A DNA stretch of 64,000 nucleotides from Aspidiotus rigidus (taxonomy: Eukaryota; Arthropoda; Insecta; Hemiptera; Diaspididae), in NCBI GenBank assembly GCA_035079385.1, contig JAVHKY010000003.1, forward strand, positions 21,715,501 through 21,779,500, written 5' to 3'. Both the position numbers and the translations under genes were made by a program. Position 1 is the stretch's first letter. Each line of letters begins with the position of its first letter. The notes under the pieces were generated by a model. The model was not told where the DNA came from, searched no databases, and saw nothing but the letters and a program-made list of their open reading frames with translations. Of the stretch, positions 32,444 through 42,545 are shown piece by piece.

Positions 32444-33633
32444 ATAATCAACTGCCCAACATACATGAAAATAAAGTTTTCCATACCATGGACAAACGTT
32501 TTGAAAATCGTTTCTTATGCACTCTTTAAAGTACGTGTGAGATGCAGAAAGCTGAATGGGGGGCTGTAAATATGCGAGCCCTTGCCCCATTTCGATTTTT
32601 ATTTGGTGTGCTACGTTTTAGCTGTATTATGCTCTCGAGTTTCTCCATTGTGGACACCTCTTTCCCCCTACAGTCCTTTGGGGAGGACCCAGAGACAAGC
32701 AGAACCCGATTCCGATAATTTGCTGTTTTTAGTATGAAAACGGATGGAATCGTTAGTGCTATATTTGTTCTGGTATCCTTATCCCTCTAACCGTTCTCTT
32801 CTACGGTAAGATTGTAAGATCACGGTGAAAGCGACCAGACAAACTTGCTGGATTTCTTATTGTTCCAGGCGATATAGGAAATGATACCAAGAAGCTCGTT
32901 ATCTAATGTTTCTCCGTTTTGATCATTGCAAGACACATATAGTCAATGTCTCACAGCAAAACAAGCTTCTTGGGGGACCGCCTGAAAAGGCGGATCAAGT
33001 TTGCCTGACCCAATCGACTATCAACATGAAACCCTCATGCGACTACGCCAACTTTGACAAGGAGCGCGACATTCTCAGATTTGCATGGTGCAGGCTCATC
33101 CCTCTTGAATTTGTGGGAGCAGACAACAATAACAAGCTTCTTGGTGACTTTCTTTCCATTGATTGCAACAATGGAGAATTTCTACAAGTTAGCACACTTC
33201 AATTGTACGCGGGGTCGAAGTCAAACTCTCACCACAAATCCACAACAGAAGACCACATCTATTCCCACCATCGCTTGAAACGACCAGAATGGAAAACTTG
33301 AGAACATAATACATCAAAAACGTAGCACACGAAATTCAGCCTGTTTTCAGTCAGAAAAATGTGCAGGTTATGCTGGCCTGGCATGTTTACAGCCTCCTCA
33401 TAAGGTTGGAGGGGGAAGAAGACCAGCACGAACGGAAAACTCTACGGCAATACCCAGTACAAATGAATCCAACTACAAAAATCGAAATGGAGGAAGGGCT
33501 CGCATGTCTACAGCCCCCCATTCAGCTGTTTACACATCATACATATGGTAAAGAGTGCATAAGAAACGATTTTCAAAATATTTGTCCATGGTATGAAAAA
33601 CTTTATTTTCATGTATGATAGGCAGTTGATTAT
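32444..33633. mobile_element. Non-autonomous inverted-repeat element
   Basis: The left end (32444 to about 32660) and right end (about 33275-33633) are inverted copies starting with ATAATCAACTGCC. The right arm has an extra ~120 bp near 33330-33470. Both arms carry the same short coding-like tract on the outward strand (CIRNDFQN.CPWY.KLYFHV), a by-product of the repeat or a transposase scrap. The core holds an open frame at 32906-33301 of 131 codons with no recognisable domain. No clear TSD was found. Confidence 0.55.
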
Positions 33634-33664
33634 CGGAACTCATAATGAGTGAGTCAGGTGTAAG

Positions 33665-35050
33665 TAGACCACTAATATTGAAAAAGGGTTTTTCAATTGT
33701 ACAAATCTAATTTATTAGTTGCTTATACAAGAGTACTTTCGGGTGTTATCCCATCATCAGTTGTGTCGCAACTGAAGAAGAAGACCTTAAATATGAGTTT
33801 TTATAGTATAACTCTGTGATCTTATTGGCTATAACAATGCTGTTCTGTGATTGGTTCACTTCTTAGAAACTTATTCTTACAATAATATGACATTGTGTTC
33901 TTATTGGCTAAAACATACTGATATGTGATTCGTTCAATCTATTGTTCTAAATGCTGCGTTTCTATTGCCTACCTGGATTCCTGCCGTCTCATTGGTTGGT
34001 TCCGTTCTTCTTCTCTCGTCCAATCACCAGGCCGAATAATTTTTCGCTGTCAAATGTGATTACATTGTTCAAGAGGCAGGCTTTCTTCCGCTTGGCTTTT
34101 GCAACCTCCATTTGTTCCCAGAGTTTTCTTCTCTTTGTGCGATTCTCTACGTGTATGACTTCAAATATTCCCTCTCCATCGTGGTTTTCCTCGTTACAGT
34201 GTTTCCCAAACAGTGACTTGCATCTTCTTTCTCCCTCGACGTTTTGTGCTCCTTTCTCCTGATTTCAAACTTTCTCCCAGTCTCACCGATATAGATCCTC
34301 TCGCACTGTTCACAACTGAGCTTGTACACTCCGCTCAAGCTTTCCTTGCCCATTTGTTCCGTCTGGTCATTGCTGATTCTCTTCACCATGGGTTGGTTAT
34401 TCTGAATACCCACATTCACATCGTAACCATTGAACGCCTTTATCACCTTGTTTGTGTACTTTCCTGTACATATATGGTATCGATCCGGAGTACTTTCTCA
34501 CTATGCTATCATTGGTTCCTTTCTTTGTTTCCATTTTCCCAAAGACTCCCTCCACCACACATCTGCGGTAGCCATTGGCTTCTGCGATCTCCTTTACCAT
34601 CTCATCCTCTTTCCTCTTCTCTTCGTTGTTCTTAAGGATAGAAATTGCCCGATAGCAGTAGTTCTGGATTGCCGCTAACTTGTCCCTGGGGTGGTGGTAG
34701 GAGTCATTTGGGATGATGGTGTCAGTATGCGTCGGCTTCCTGTAGATTTTGTATTCTATCCTATTGTTCTCCATTGTGAGTGTAAGGTCCAAATAGTCGA
34801 TGGTCTCATTGCCTTTTTCCACTGTGAATTTGATGCTCTCATTTATCGCGTTCATTTCTGAAAGGAATAGATCCACCGGTCTATCAGTGCCTGACCACAA
34901 TATTAGGATATCGTCTACATATCTGGCCCAGTGTTTGATCGAGTTTCTGAACTTGCTGCCCTTCAATATCTTGTTTTCCATATCATTCATGAATATCTCC
35001 GTCAGAATTGGTGACAGCGGTGATCCCATCGCAAGTCCCCTTTCCTGACG
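33665..35050 (-). pseudogene. Penelope-like element D (distinct subfamily), 5'-truncated
   Basis: Reading the minus strand, the element starts mid-RT at RQERGLAMGSPLSPILTEIF and has HWARYVDDILILW, the catalytic box. After EANGYRRCVVEGVFG and a frameshift comes a GIY-YIG nuclease (SGVYKLSCEQCERIYIGETG, then RRKEHK). A one-base slip near 34220 shifts the frame, but the C-terminal RTKRRKLWEQMEVAKAKRKK region continues to a stop near 33990. A tail of about 300 bp ends with the ACTGATGATGGGATAACACC-CGAAAG stem-loop near 33731-33765. The RT frame listed separately covers 34397-35086. Confidence 0.8.
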
Positions 35051-35086
35051 AGGATACTCGGAAGAATAACACAAAAAGAGATGCAA
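34397..35086 (-). CDS. PLE-D reverse transcriptase segment
   Basis: This 229-residue frame has GLAMGSPLSPILTEIFMNDM at about 18-37 and ARYVDDILILW at 54-64. ETIDYLDLTLTM and KIYRKPTHTDT follow, giving the usual PLE order of RT palm, primer grip and thumb. Residues before about 12 derive from the adjoining PLE fragment, not from this element. It is more like vertebrate-type PLEs in its AMGSPLSP box than the A and B copies, which have GIPIGSPLGS. Confidence 0.75.
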   Translation of the reverse strand: MHLFLCYSSEYPRQERGLAMGSPLSPILTEIFMNDMENKILKGSKFRNSIKHWARYVDDILILWSGTDRPVDLFLSEMNAINESIKFTVEKGNETIDYLDLTLTMENNRIEYKIYRKPTHTDTIIPNDSYHHPRDKLAAIQNYCYRAISILKNNEEKRKEDEMVKEIAEANGYRRCVVEGVFGKMETKKGTNDSIVRKYSGSIPYMYRKVHKQGDKGVQWLRCECGYSE

Positions 35087-35410
35087 GAAGACCGCACGAA
35101 AATTGAAAAAACGAGCACTTTCAGCTCATCAGCCATTCTCGAAGTGTGGAAAGCGATTAAACCCAGCACCAACGAGAACAAGCGACATCGAGCGAAATCA
35201 TGACCGACGCTACGAGTCATCGAAATATGAATCATGCCCGTAGACTAATTCGATCAATCCTTCTTCAGGAATGTACCTGTTCAAAACGGTAACACTACTA
35301 TTATTCTGATGACGAAGGATTTTTATTGATGACGAAGGATTTCTATTTCCTCAAGGGCCACACGCTTGAAGTAAGAGTTTTCCCTATGAAGGAGGACTTC
35401 GGACCCCTCT
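35055..35410 (-). pseudogene. PLE 3' fragment of B-like type
   Basis: The minus strand encodes FKEGSEVLLHRENSYFKRVA and, after a small tandem duplication (GATGACGAAGGATTT twice at 35311 and 35331), a degenerate YIPEEGLIELVY-like end. This matches the C-terminus of PLE-B at 44.98 kb. The tail includes GAATGGCTGATGAGC-TGAAAG near 35110-35150. PLE-D begins where this fragment ends, so one PLE probably truncated against the other. Confidence 0.65.
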
Positions 35411-35575
35411 TTAAAATTTCGAAACGCATATTCCAACCCTCAACGACATTATTTGTTCGGAGTCCATTGAGGAGCACACTTTCATAAACATTCCACACAC
35501 TAGGACGATATCGTGGTGGTACGGCCTTCCTAAGTCCTCTGCGAGGACGTCCTCTGACGTATAAAAATTCCATTG
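35405..35575 (-). pseudogene. MULE/FLYWCH-type transposase scrap
   Basis: The minus strand encodes PPRYRPSVWNVYESVLLNGL followed by RTNNVVEGWNMRFE. The W-N-x-Y...L...RTNN-x-x-EGW pattern is the C-terminal block of MULE-type transposases and related FLYWCH-associated proteins common in insect genomes. Only about 55 codons are present. Fusion with PLE sequence downstream is by juxtaposition. Confidence 0.6.
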
Positions 35576-35665
35576 GACGAACAAATAAAGATTGGACGAA
35601 AAAAGTTGGACGAAGTGTAAGTTTGTCTGGACGAAATGTCTTTGGACGAAAAGTCGTGGAACCAT
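35573..35665 (-). repeat. Short GGACGAA repeat cluster
   Basis: GGACGAA or TTGGACGAA occurs six times within about 90 bases at irregular 15-22-bp spacing, next to the MULE scrap. In translation this gives recurring FRP/FVQ. The function is unknown. Confidence 0.6.
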
Positions 35666-35742
35666 GAAACCAATTAGGGAACGTACCCAAACTGCGTGAC
35701 CCATTTTTACCGACTTTTATCCCCCCCCCCCTTCGTCGTGAC

Positions 35743-36224
35743 CATCCGTAGTACCACAGAAACACGTTGGTTAACGTGGTTAACGTCATTTTCGTGTTAC
35801 AGCACTTTAATACTGAATAATTTTTGAAAAAATTTTTCCAAAAATATTAGTTAATAAAATGAGTCGCGCTCAGCGAAACCATGACTGTACTAAGTCGGGA
35901 AAAAAATTCCGATTTTCGGTGAAATTTTCAGAAGAGGTCTTCTGCTTTCGAATAAAAAAAAAAATCTGAATTTTTTTTTTCCGACTTAGTACATGGTTTC
36001 GCTGAGCGCGACTCAAATAATAAAACTAAAAGAATAATTTTTAATTTTATTTTTTATTTAAAACTACATTGACCGCAATATTATAAAGTTTTCGCGACGA
36101 GCGCTTCGCGGTCAATGTACTTTTAAATAAAAATTAAAATTAAAAATTATTGTTTTAGTTTTATTATTTTATTACCTAATATTTTTGGAAAAATTTTTTC
36201 AAAAATTATTCAGCATCCGTAGTA
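35743..36224. mobile_element. Palindromic insertion with 11-bp TSD
   Basis: CATCCGTAGTA occurs at 35743-35753 and 36214-36224, bounding a 460-bp insertion. It contains three nested inverted pairs: CTGAATAATTTTTGAAAAAA near 35813 with its complement ending 36212; GAGTCGCGCTCAGCG near 35862 with its complement near 36000-36015; and CATTGACCGC near 36067 with its complement near 36108. The first 55 bp, starting ACAGAAACACGTTGG, sit outside the palindrome. A diverged partial copy follows PLE-C at 63.36-63.60 kb, so this may be a solo PLE-C end. Confidence 0.7.
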
Positions 36225-36582
36225 TATCCTGGACCCCCTCCTCGCACCAATTTTCACGTAGTGTTGTTTTTGTGTTTTTTTTTTCTCAACATATTACCCT
36301 ATATAATTTTAGATCACTATTATACTATTACGCACCTTTCAAAAGGAAAATTTTCATTCGTATGGTGTTGGTTGAAAGTACCTGGATGGTGTAGTATTCT
36401 GACAATCCCCTCCCCTAAAATGTTTACGTAGTTTGTGTACGTTCCCTTAGAAATGTTGGAATACTCTTCTATCATCTAATCAGTCACAATAGTGAGTACA
36501 ACTTCTATGCACAATCGAAAATAAATACTCCATTCCGTCTTCATCTATTGCTGATGTGGTGCAGAAGGCCACTTAAGGCACA

Positions 36583-36756
36583 TCTCTCACCAGTCACGGA
36601 TTTACGGACGGGTAACATGGGCTACTGCCCAGGGCGGTAAATTGTGAAGAAGAAATTATGTTTATAAGGGTACGGCAAATTCGGGAAAAAGAAGGGGGCG
36701 GCATTTTGTCGAGTGCCCTTGGTGTTTGAGACCCTAAATCCGCCACTGTCTCTCAC
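36583..36756. mobile_element. hAT MITE with 8-bp TSD
   Basis: TCTCTCAC at 36583-36590 is repeated at 36749-36756. The 158-bp insert starts CAGTCACGGATTTACGG and ends, in reverse complement, CAGTGGCGGATTTAGGG. The CAGTGGCGGA-type ends and 8-bp duplication are those of hAT MITEs. No coding sequence. Confidence 0.85.
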
Positions 36757-38555
36757 TCTCGAGCAAGTTCTCTACATTAAAAATTTACTTGTTTAGTACT
36801 TCCAGGGAACATGAATTATGAACTTGAAAAGAAGAAAAAAAAAAATTATAACAGTTCCTGGAGGAAGATGATACTGCAGTGTGCTACGAGATTACTGAAA
36901 CGCAGTGGAAAAACAATTCGCAAGCTTCAATTTCTTACGTCCTTCAGGGTAAAGTATAAAAAAAGGACACAACTAACCTTTTACTCGATTTGAAATGCAT
37001 TTATTCGATATATCATTTCGAGTTTTTATTTAGTACTGTTCTCACATACCTACGTATCTCATACATCGAGTTCAATTTGACGCGAGCTTTTTCCTGCAAA
37101 CGCGCGGTGCCCGAGAATGTGAATGACATCGCGCGTGAGACAATTTACCCCTATTTTATTTACACTACTAAGTACAAAGAGCGATCCTGCATATTCACAA
37201 CGTTAATTGGCTTGTTTCTCCTAGTAATTCCTCAATAATATTACAAACAGCGCAGCGTAGAGTGTTGGTGCGTGTCGAGTATAGGTAAATAACAACAACA
37301 TTCGTATTCTGTGCAGATCGGAAAGGTACCATAGGAGAGGTGTGCAGAAACAGAGTTATGTGCTGCAGAAAACGTGTAGAATTTACGTCGCTCAAATGGA
37401 TACGATATACGTTTAATTATAGTAAACGAAATTCACTTATTAACTATATATAGTTCGCGAATTCGCGTGCTCCAAAAATGTCGAAAATTTTTGAATTATC
37501 GAATACGTAGGTGTTGGTGCATAGCGCGAAACTTGCTTCGCTCGCATTATTCCAAAATACGTACATCGAAGAAGATCGTCGAAAGTGAGCTTGAATAATG
37601 TTGTCAGGTAGTACGTATATCTTTACTTTGTTTTAGATATTTTCATAAGAAATTAATCATGAATGAAGAATACTCTTGGGTAGGAATTACTTGCAGCAAT
37701 GAGATCTCCCAAACAATCTTTTCATATAAATTCTTCAGCGTTACAAACTTGGGAGAAATTCACTCAGTCTTCCCTCATAATTTGTCCTGCAAATGATGAA
37801 AGGGATAAGAAAGAAAATTCGGAGTTCTCTGTTTTTCCATTATAAGACAGTTTCGACACGGATATGTCCTGTAGCAGGGGTGTATCTTTGTTAAGAAATC
37901 GCGTCGCGAAAATTACGTCATGAGTTGATGACGACTGATGCACTTGAAAACGTTGTAACCTTTGCTACTTTGAGTCCTGTCTCCTTAGCATTCATCGTAC
38001 TAGGCCTAAAATACAATACACTAGGCTATACTTAGCCTGGTAAAATACAACCACCAAAAATGGAGTCCCTTTCCATTTCCGCGCAGGCATAACAATACTG
38101 TGGCCAAAAGACTACATAAAATACCAGGGAGAACAAATATATCGGAAGCTCTCAGTTAGGCCAAACTTAGAATATCTACAAGAAAAATGTAATAAGAGGA
38201 TTCCTCAATTACAAAACACATTCAGCAAAGGATATCAAGCAAGGAAAATCGTGATTCGTGGTTTTATATATTGACTCCTGTAAGCACAACGAATTTTTCC
38301 CATAATGGGGACATCTTCCAACAATAAGAAACACCGAGGACGACTAACAATAAATGAAAGAGTCATAAATCTGAAAGAAATGAAAACCATTCTCTCCCAG
38401 AACGGGAGAACGAATTGCAGAACATCCCGGGAAGAAAATGGACGCATCACATATTCTAAACAGTGAAACACCGTTTAGCTGCCGCAGAGAACTTTAAACA
38501 AGACTTCTGGCTCACGCAAAGGCTGACTGAGCACGACGCCTTAAAAAAGAAAAAC
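36757..38555. other. No gene recognised
   Basis: AT-rich sequence with only short, featureless frames (36811-36993, 36990-37238, 38235-38471). The last lies in sequence repeated nowhere else here and has no motif. Confidence 0.35.
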
Positions 38556-39517
38556 GACGGCTTCCTTAACGAAGTTAAACGAGGAACGCAGGGAACCTGT
38601 TTTATGAGTCAAATAGGATTTGGTATTGAAAATTCAAGGAAGCCTAGACCTAGATAAAGCTAGTATAAAGAAGGCCTAGACGTGAAATAAGCCTAGTATA
38701 ATGTAGTTTGAAAGTCCAAGTTTTTCTCAAATCTCGAGCTATTTATGATAGGAGGGAGACTTGGGAACATTTGTCCCCTATCATATATAGCTCGAGAGTC
38801 AAAAGTTTTCCAAGTCCCTCTTCTATCCTATATAGCTTCAGATTCGAAATTTTTTCTAAGTCCCCCTCCTATCATCTATAGCGCGAGAGTCGAAATTTTT
38901 CTAAGTCCCCCTTCTATCATATATAGCTCGAGAGTCGAAATTGTTCCAAGTTCCCCTCCTATCATATATAGCTCGAGAGTCGAAATTTTTCTAAGTCCCC
39001 CTCCTATCATATATGGCTCGAGAGTCGATATTTTTCCAAGTCCCCCTTCTATCATATATAGCTCGAGAGTCGAAATTTTTCTAAGTCCCTCTCCTATCAT
39101 ATATAGCTCGAGAGTCGAAATTTTTCTAAGTTCCCCTCCTATCACCTATAGCTCGAGATTCGAAATTTTTTCTAAGTCCCCCTTCTATCATATATAGCTC
39201 GAGAGTCGAAATTTTTCTAAGTCCCTCTCCTATCATATATGGCTCGAGAGTCGAAATTTTTCTAAGTCCCCCTTCTATCATATATAGCTCGAGAGTCGAA
39301 ATTTTTCTAAGTTCCCCTCCTATCATCTATAGCTCGAGAGTCGAAATTTTTCTAAGTTCCCCTCCTATCATCTATAGCTCGAGAGTCGAAATTTTTCTAA
39401 GTCCCCCTCCTATCATATATGGCTCGAGAGTCGATATTTTTCTAAGTTTTTCGCTGGACGGCGGACGGCGGACGGCGCACGGTAGATTTCTCAAATAGCC
39501 CCCCATAAAACAGGTTC
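38556..39517 (-). mobile_element. 45-bp minisatellite element, second well-preserved copy
   Basis: This is the same element as at 15.3-16.2 kb in reverse. It starts with ACGACGGCTTCCTTAACGAA, the CAGGGAACCTGTTTTATG end at about 38599, and CTAGTATA motifs. About 16 units of 45 bp (38730-39445) follow, then the GC-rich GGACGGCGGACGGCGCACGG segment and the inverted ATAAAACAGGTTCCCTG end at about 39501-39517. Long frames at 38745-39197 and 38876-39145 are repeat by-products. Confidence 0.75.
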
Positions 39518-39527
39518 CCTGTTAATA

Positions 39528-39689
39528 TTTTGAGGTAATTGTGGGTGTTCTATATTTTGAGGTATCAACTTTCGTGGGGCGAACGAGCGATCTCGCTGTT
39601 GTATTGGAATGGTATGAGACAATTCAAGTCTAGGGGACTTGGAAAAATTTCGACTATCCAGCCATATATGATAGGAAGAGGGACTTAGA

Positions 39690-39690
<1 letters not shown>
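39528..39690 (+). repeat. Copy of the GAGGTAATTGTGGGTG unit
   Basis: This stretch (GAGGTAATTGTGGGTGTTCT through GGCGAACGAGCGATCTCGCT to one 45-bp unit) also occurs at about 51910, 52515 and 53085. It links the 39-kb and 51-53-kb repeat fields. Confidence 0.7.
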
Positions 39691-40460
<770 letters not shown>

Positions 40461-40680
40461 TTGAATAATTTTTCGAAGCACCAAAATGTGTGCAAGTGCC
40501 CAAAAACGATGACAATTTTACCACCTTGGAAAATCGCTTAGTCTTTTCAATTTCATTTGGTTCTCATAGAAATCGAGCTTCGCGAGAACAAAAGATTGGT
40601 CTCGGGTGGGGGCCTCACGACACCCCTGCTAATGACGTCACACTCTGATGACGTCACGAATACTAGACCTATATACAGGC

Positions 40681-40991
40681 TTATACTAGAGCCCTATAAA
40701 TACGAGTGAGGACATGGACCGCCATCTTTAGTCGTTACGTCATCATTATTTTCACAGTCTCCTATTCTAATGACTGATAACAGTTTATCATGATTTGAAA
40801 ATAATGAGAGAACATACTAGACTAAGTGCCAAGGCAAAATGCAAGACTCAACATTATTGAGAAATTCAAAATTGCTTCGCTAATCACACGAATTCCTCAT
40901 CTGAATACGGAGCTATGGAGACAAATGATGACGTAACGACTAAATATGGCGGACCATGTCCTCACTCATATTTATAGGGCTCTACTTATAC
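40681..40991. mobile_element. Hairpin element with ~80-bp arms
   Basis: CTTATACTAGAGCCCTATAA at 40681 and the following 80 bp reappear in reverse complement at 40917-40991. The spacer is about 150 bp and AT-rich. Arms differ by a few substitutions. A MITE is likely, but no clear TSD was seen. Confidence 0.65.
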
Positions 40992-41764
40992 TAACAAAGC
41001 TATATAACTATACCAAGCTAAGCCTTCCTGAAAAAGGCTGGAGTAGTAGGTTTAACCTTGTATAAGAAGCCTAGTATAAAAGCTACTAGCTTTCGGGGCG
41101 CTGGCACACGGGGTCGGGGCTCAGTGAAGACATGAAACATGAGGGAAATCACGGTAAATAAGCCTCGACTTTGTATAGGGAGGCTAGGTATACTATAAGC
41201 CTAGTATATACAGATAGTATAAACGGTATTGAACAAACAGTGTTCGAGGGGTGAGGCATAGAAAGCCTAGACCTAGTTTAAAGCTACTTTTTGAAGCCTT
41301 TTACTCTAGCATACTGTACAAAATTGTATCTATCTGGTATAAGTGTAGCAAAAAGCTATACTATAGGAAGACATGTTAAAGAGTATGCGAGGCTTATACT
41401 AGCTAAACTTGTAGCCTAGTAAAGGCCTAAACTTGTTTAGACCTAGTATAAAGGTGCGTCGACCTAGTATAAACCTAGTACATATTTCAGTTCACTGCTC
41501 TAGTATAAACTGGGTTCGGTGAACTCGCCGATTTCTGGGGGGGAGGGGGCACTCGTAGAATTTAAAATTAGGGGTCGGGGCTCAGTGAAGACATGAAACA
41601 TGACAAAACTATAATAGGCCCAACAATAGCCCTCCATTCATTTAAGCCTGGCATAGGCTTGACATAAAGTTAGCCTCCATCATGCTAAATCCCTTCTTAA
41701 ACCTAGGAAAAAGGGGCAAAGGGGGAGGCGGAGGAGAAGAAAATTATGTTTTTCTTGACGTAGT
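40992..41764. repeat. Field of CTAGTATA/TATACTAG motifs
   Basis: The 8-mer CTAGTATA or its complement recurs many times among AAGCC and TAGGCCT words, in both orientations. The same word set occurs inside the 45-bp elements (16.05, 38.65 and 50.70 kb). No gene; a GGTCGGGGCTCAGTGAAGAC block occurs twice, near 41113 and 41575. Confidence 0.55.
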
Positions 41765-42545
41765 ACTGAGCGAGGAACGCAGCGAACTTGTTCTATGGGT
41801 CGAATTGGTTTTGATGTTCCGAATTGAATTCAAAATAAGGGTTCCGATGAAATTAAATTTTCCCTTGTCCCCTTTTATCATAATATATAGCTCGAAAGTC
41901 TAAATTTTCTCAAGTTTTCCTTCAATCACATGCAGCTCGCCAGTCGAAATTTTTCTGTCCTCTTCATATCATATCATATAAGATGGCTCGAAAGTCAACA
42001 TTTTTTCCAAGTCCTACTCCTTTATAAACGCGAAAAAGACGAATACTCCGAAGGGAGAGTTAAACTTGCAAACCGCAAAAAATACCTGCGGTTTGCAAGG
42101 TTTACTCTCCCTTCGGAGTATTCGTCTTTTTCGCGTTTATTATGGATAGCCGTACCTTAGAGGAACGGATTCGTTTAATTTCCTACTCCTTTGTCGGAAG
42201 GCAGACGGCGCGTAGCGTATGACGGGACACCAAAACTTTCAAAAAGATCCGATGTAGGACAGGGTCTCTGCTAGAACGATAAATTTTTCCCCAGTGCCTA
42301 ATTAGATTAGGTTAGGCAGTTTCAACCGGACGCTAATTTTTTTAACTTCAGCCCCCCCCCTCCCCAAGTACAAATTCCTCTCAAAAGAAAGAACAAGGGA
42401 ATAAATAAAAATTTTTCCCAGTGTCTGATCAGATTGGGTTGGTCACCTGATGGTGGACGTCAAATCCTCCTGCCACGTTGAAATTCCGATCAGGTGACGC
42501 AGCGGAAGACGACATTTTCAAATAACCCCCATAAAACAGATACCA
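41765..42545 (-). repeat. Degenerate 45-bp minisatellite element, interrupted
   Basis: GCGAGGAACGCAGCGAACTT near 41770 corresponds to the ACGAGGAACGCAGGGAACCT end. About three diverged 45-bp units follow (41870-42015). Then GGCAGACGGCGCG near 42196 and CCCCCATAAAACAGATACC near 42527 represent the other end. A 157-bp PLE insertion splits it at 42024-42180. AAATTTTTCCCAGTG recurs near 42286 and 42410. Confidence 0.6.
42012..42192. mobile_element. 157-bp PLE-A mini-insertion with 12-bp TSD
   Basis: TCCTACTCCTTT is duplicated at 42012-42023 and 42181-42192. The 157 bp between are two inverted copies of the PLE-A terminal repeat meeting at about 42088: ATAAACGCGAAAAAGACGAA inward from the left, and CTGCGGTTTGCAAGGTTTAC outward on the right. 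The right half continues through ATGGATAGCCGTACCTTAGA for the first ~14 ORF codons and then stops. No RT sequence is present. The two termini are the same two seen in the long PLE-A insertions. Confidence 0.9.

Noticed and set aside
38556..39517. piggyBac element, because TTAA adjoins one CAGGG end
   Set aside because: TTAA is not found at the other end and no piggyBac transposase or consistent TSD is present.
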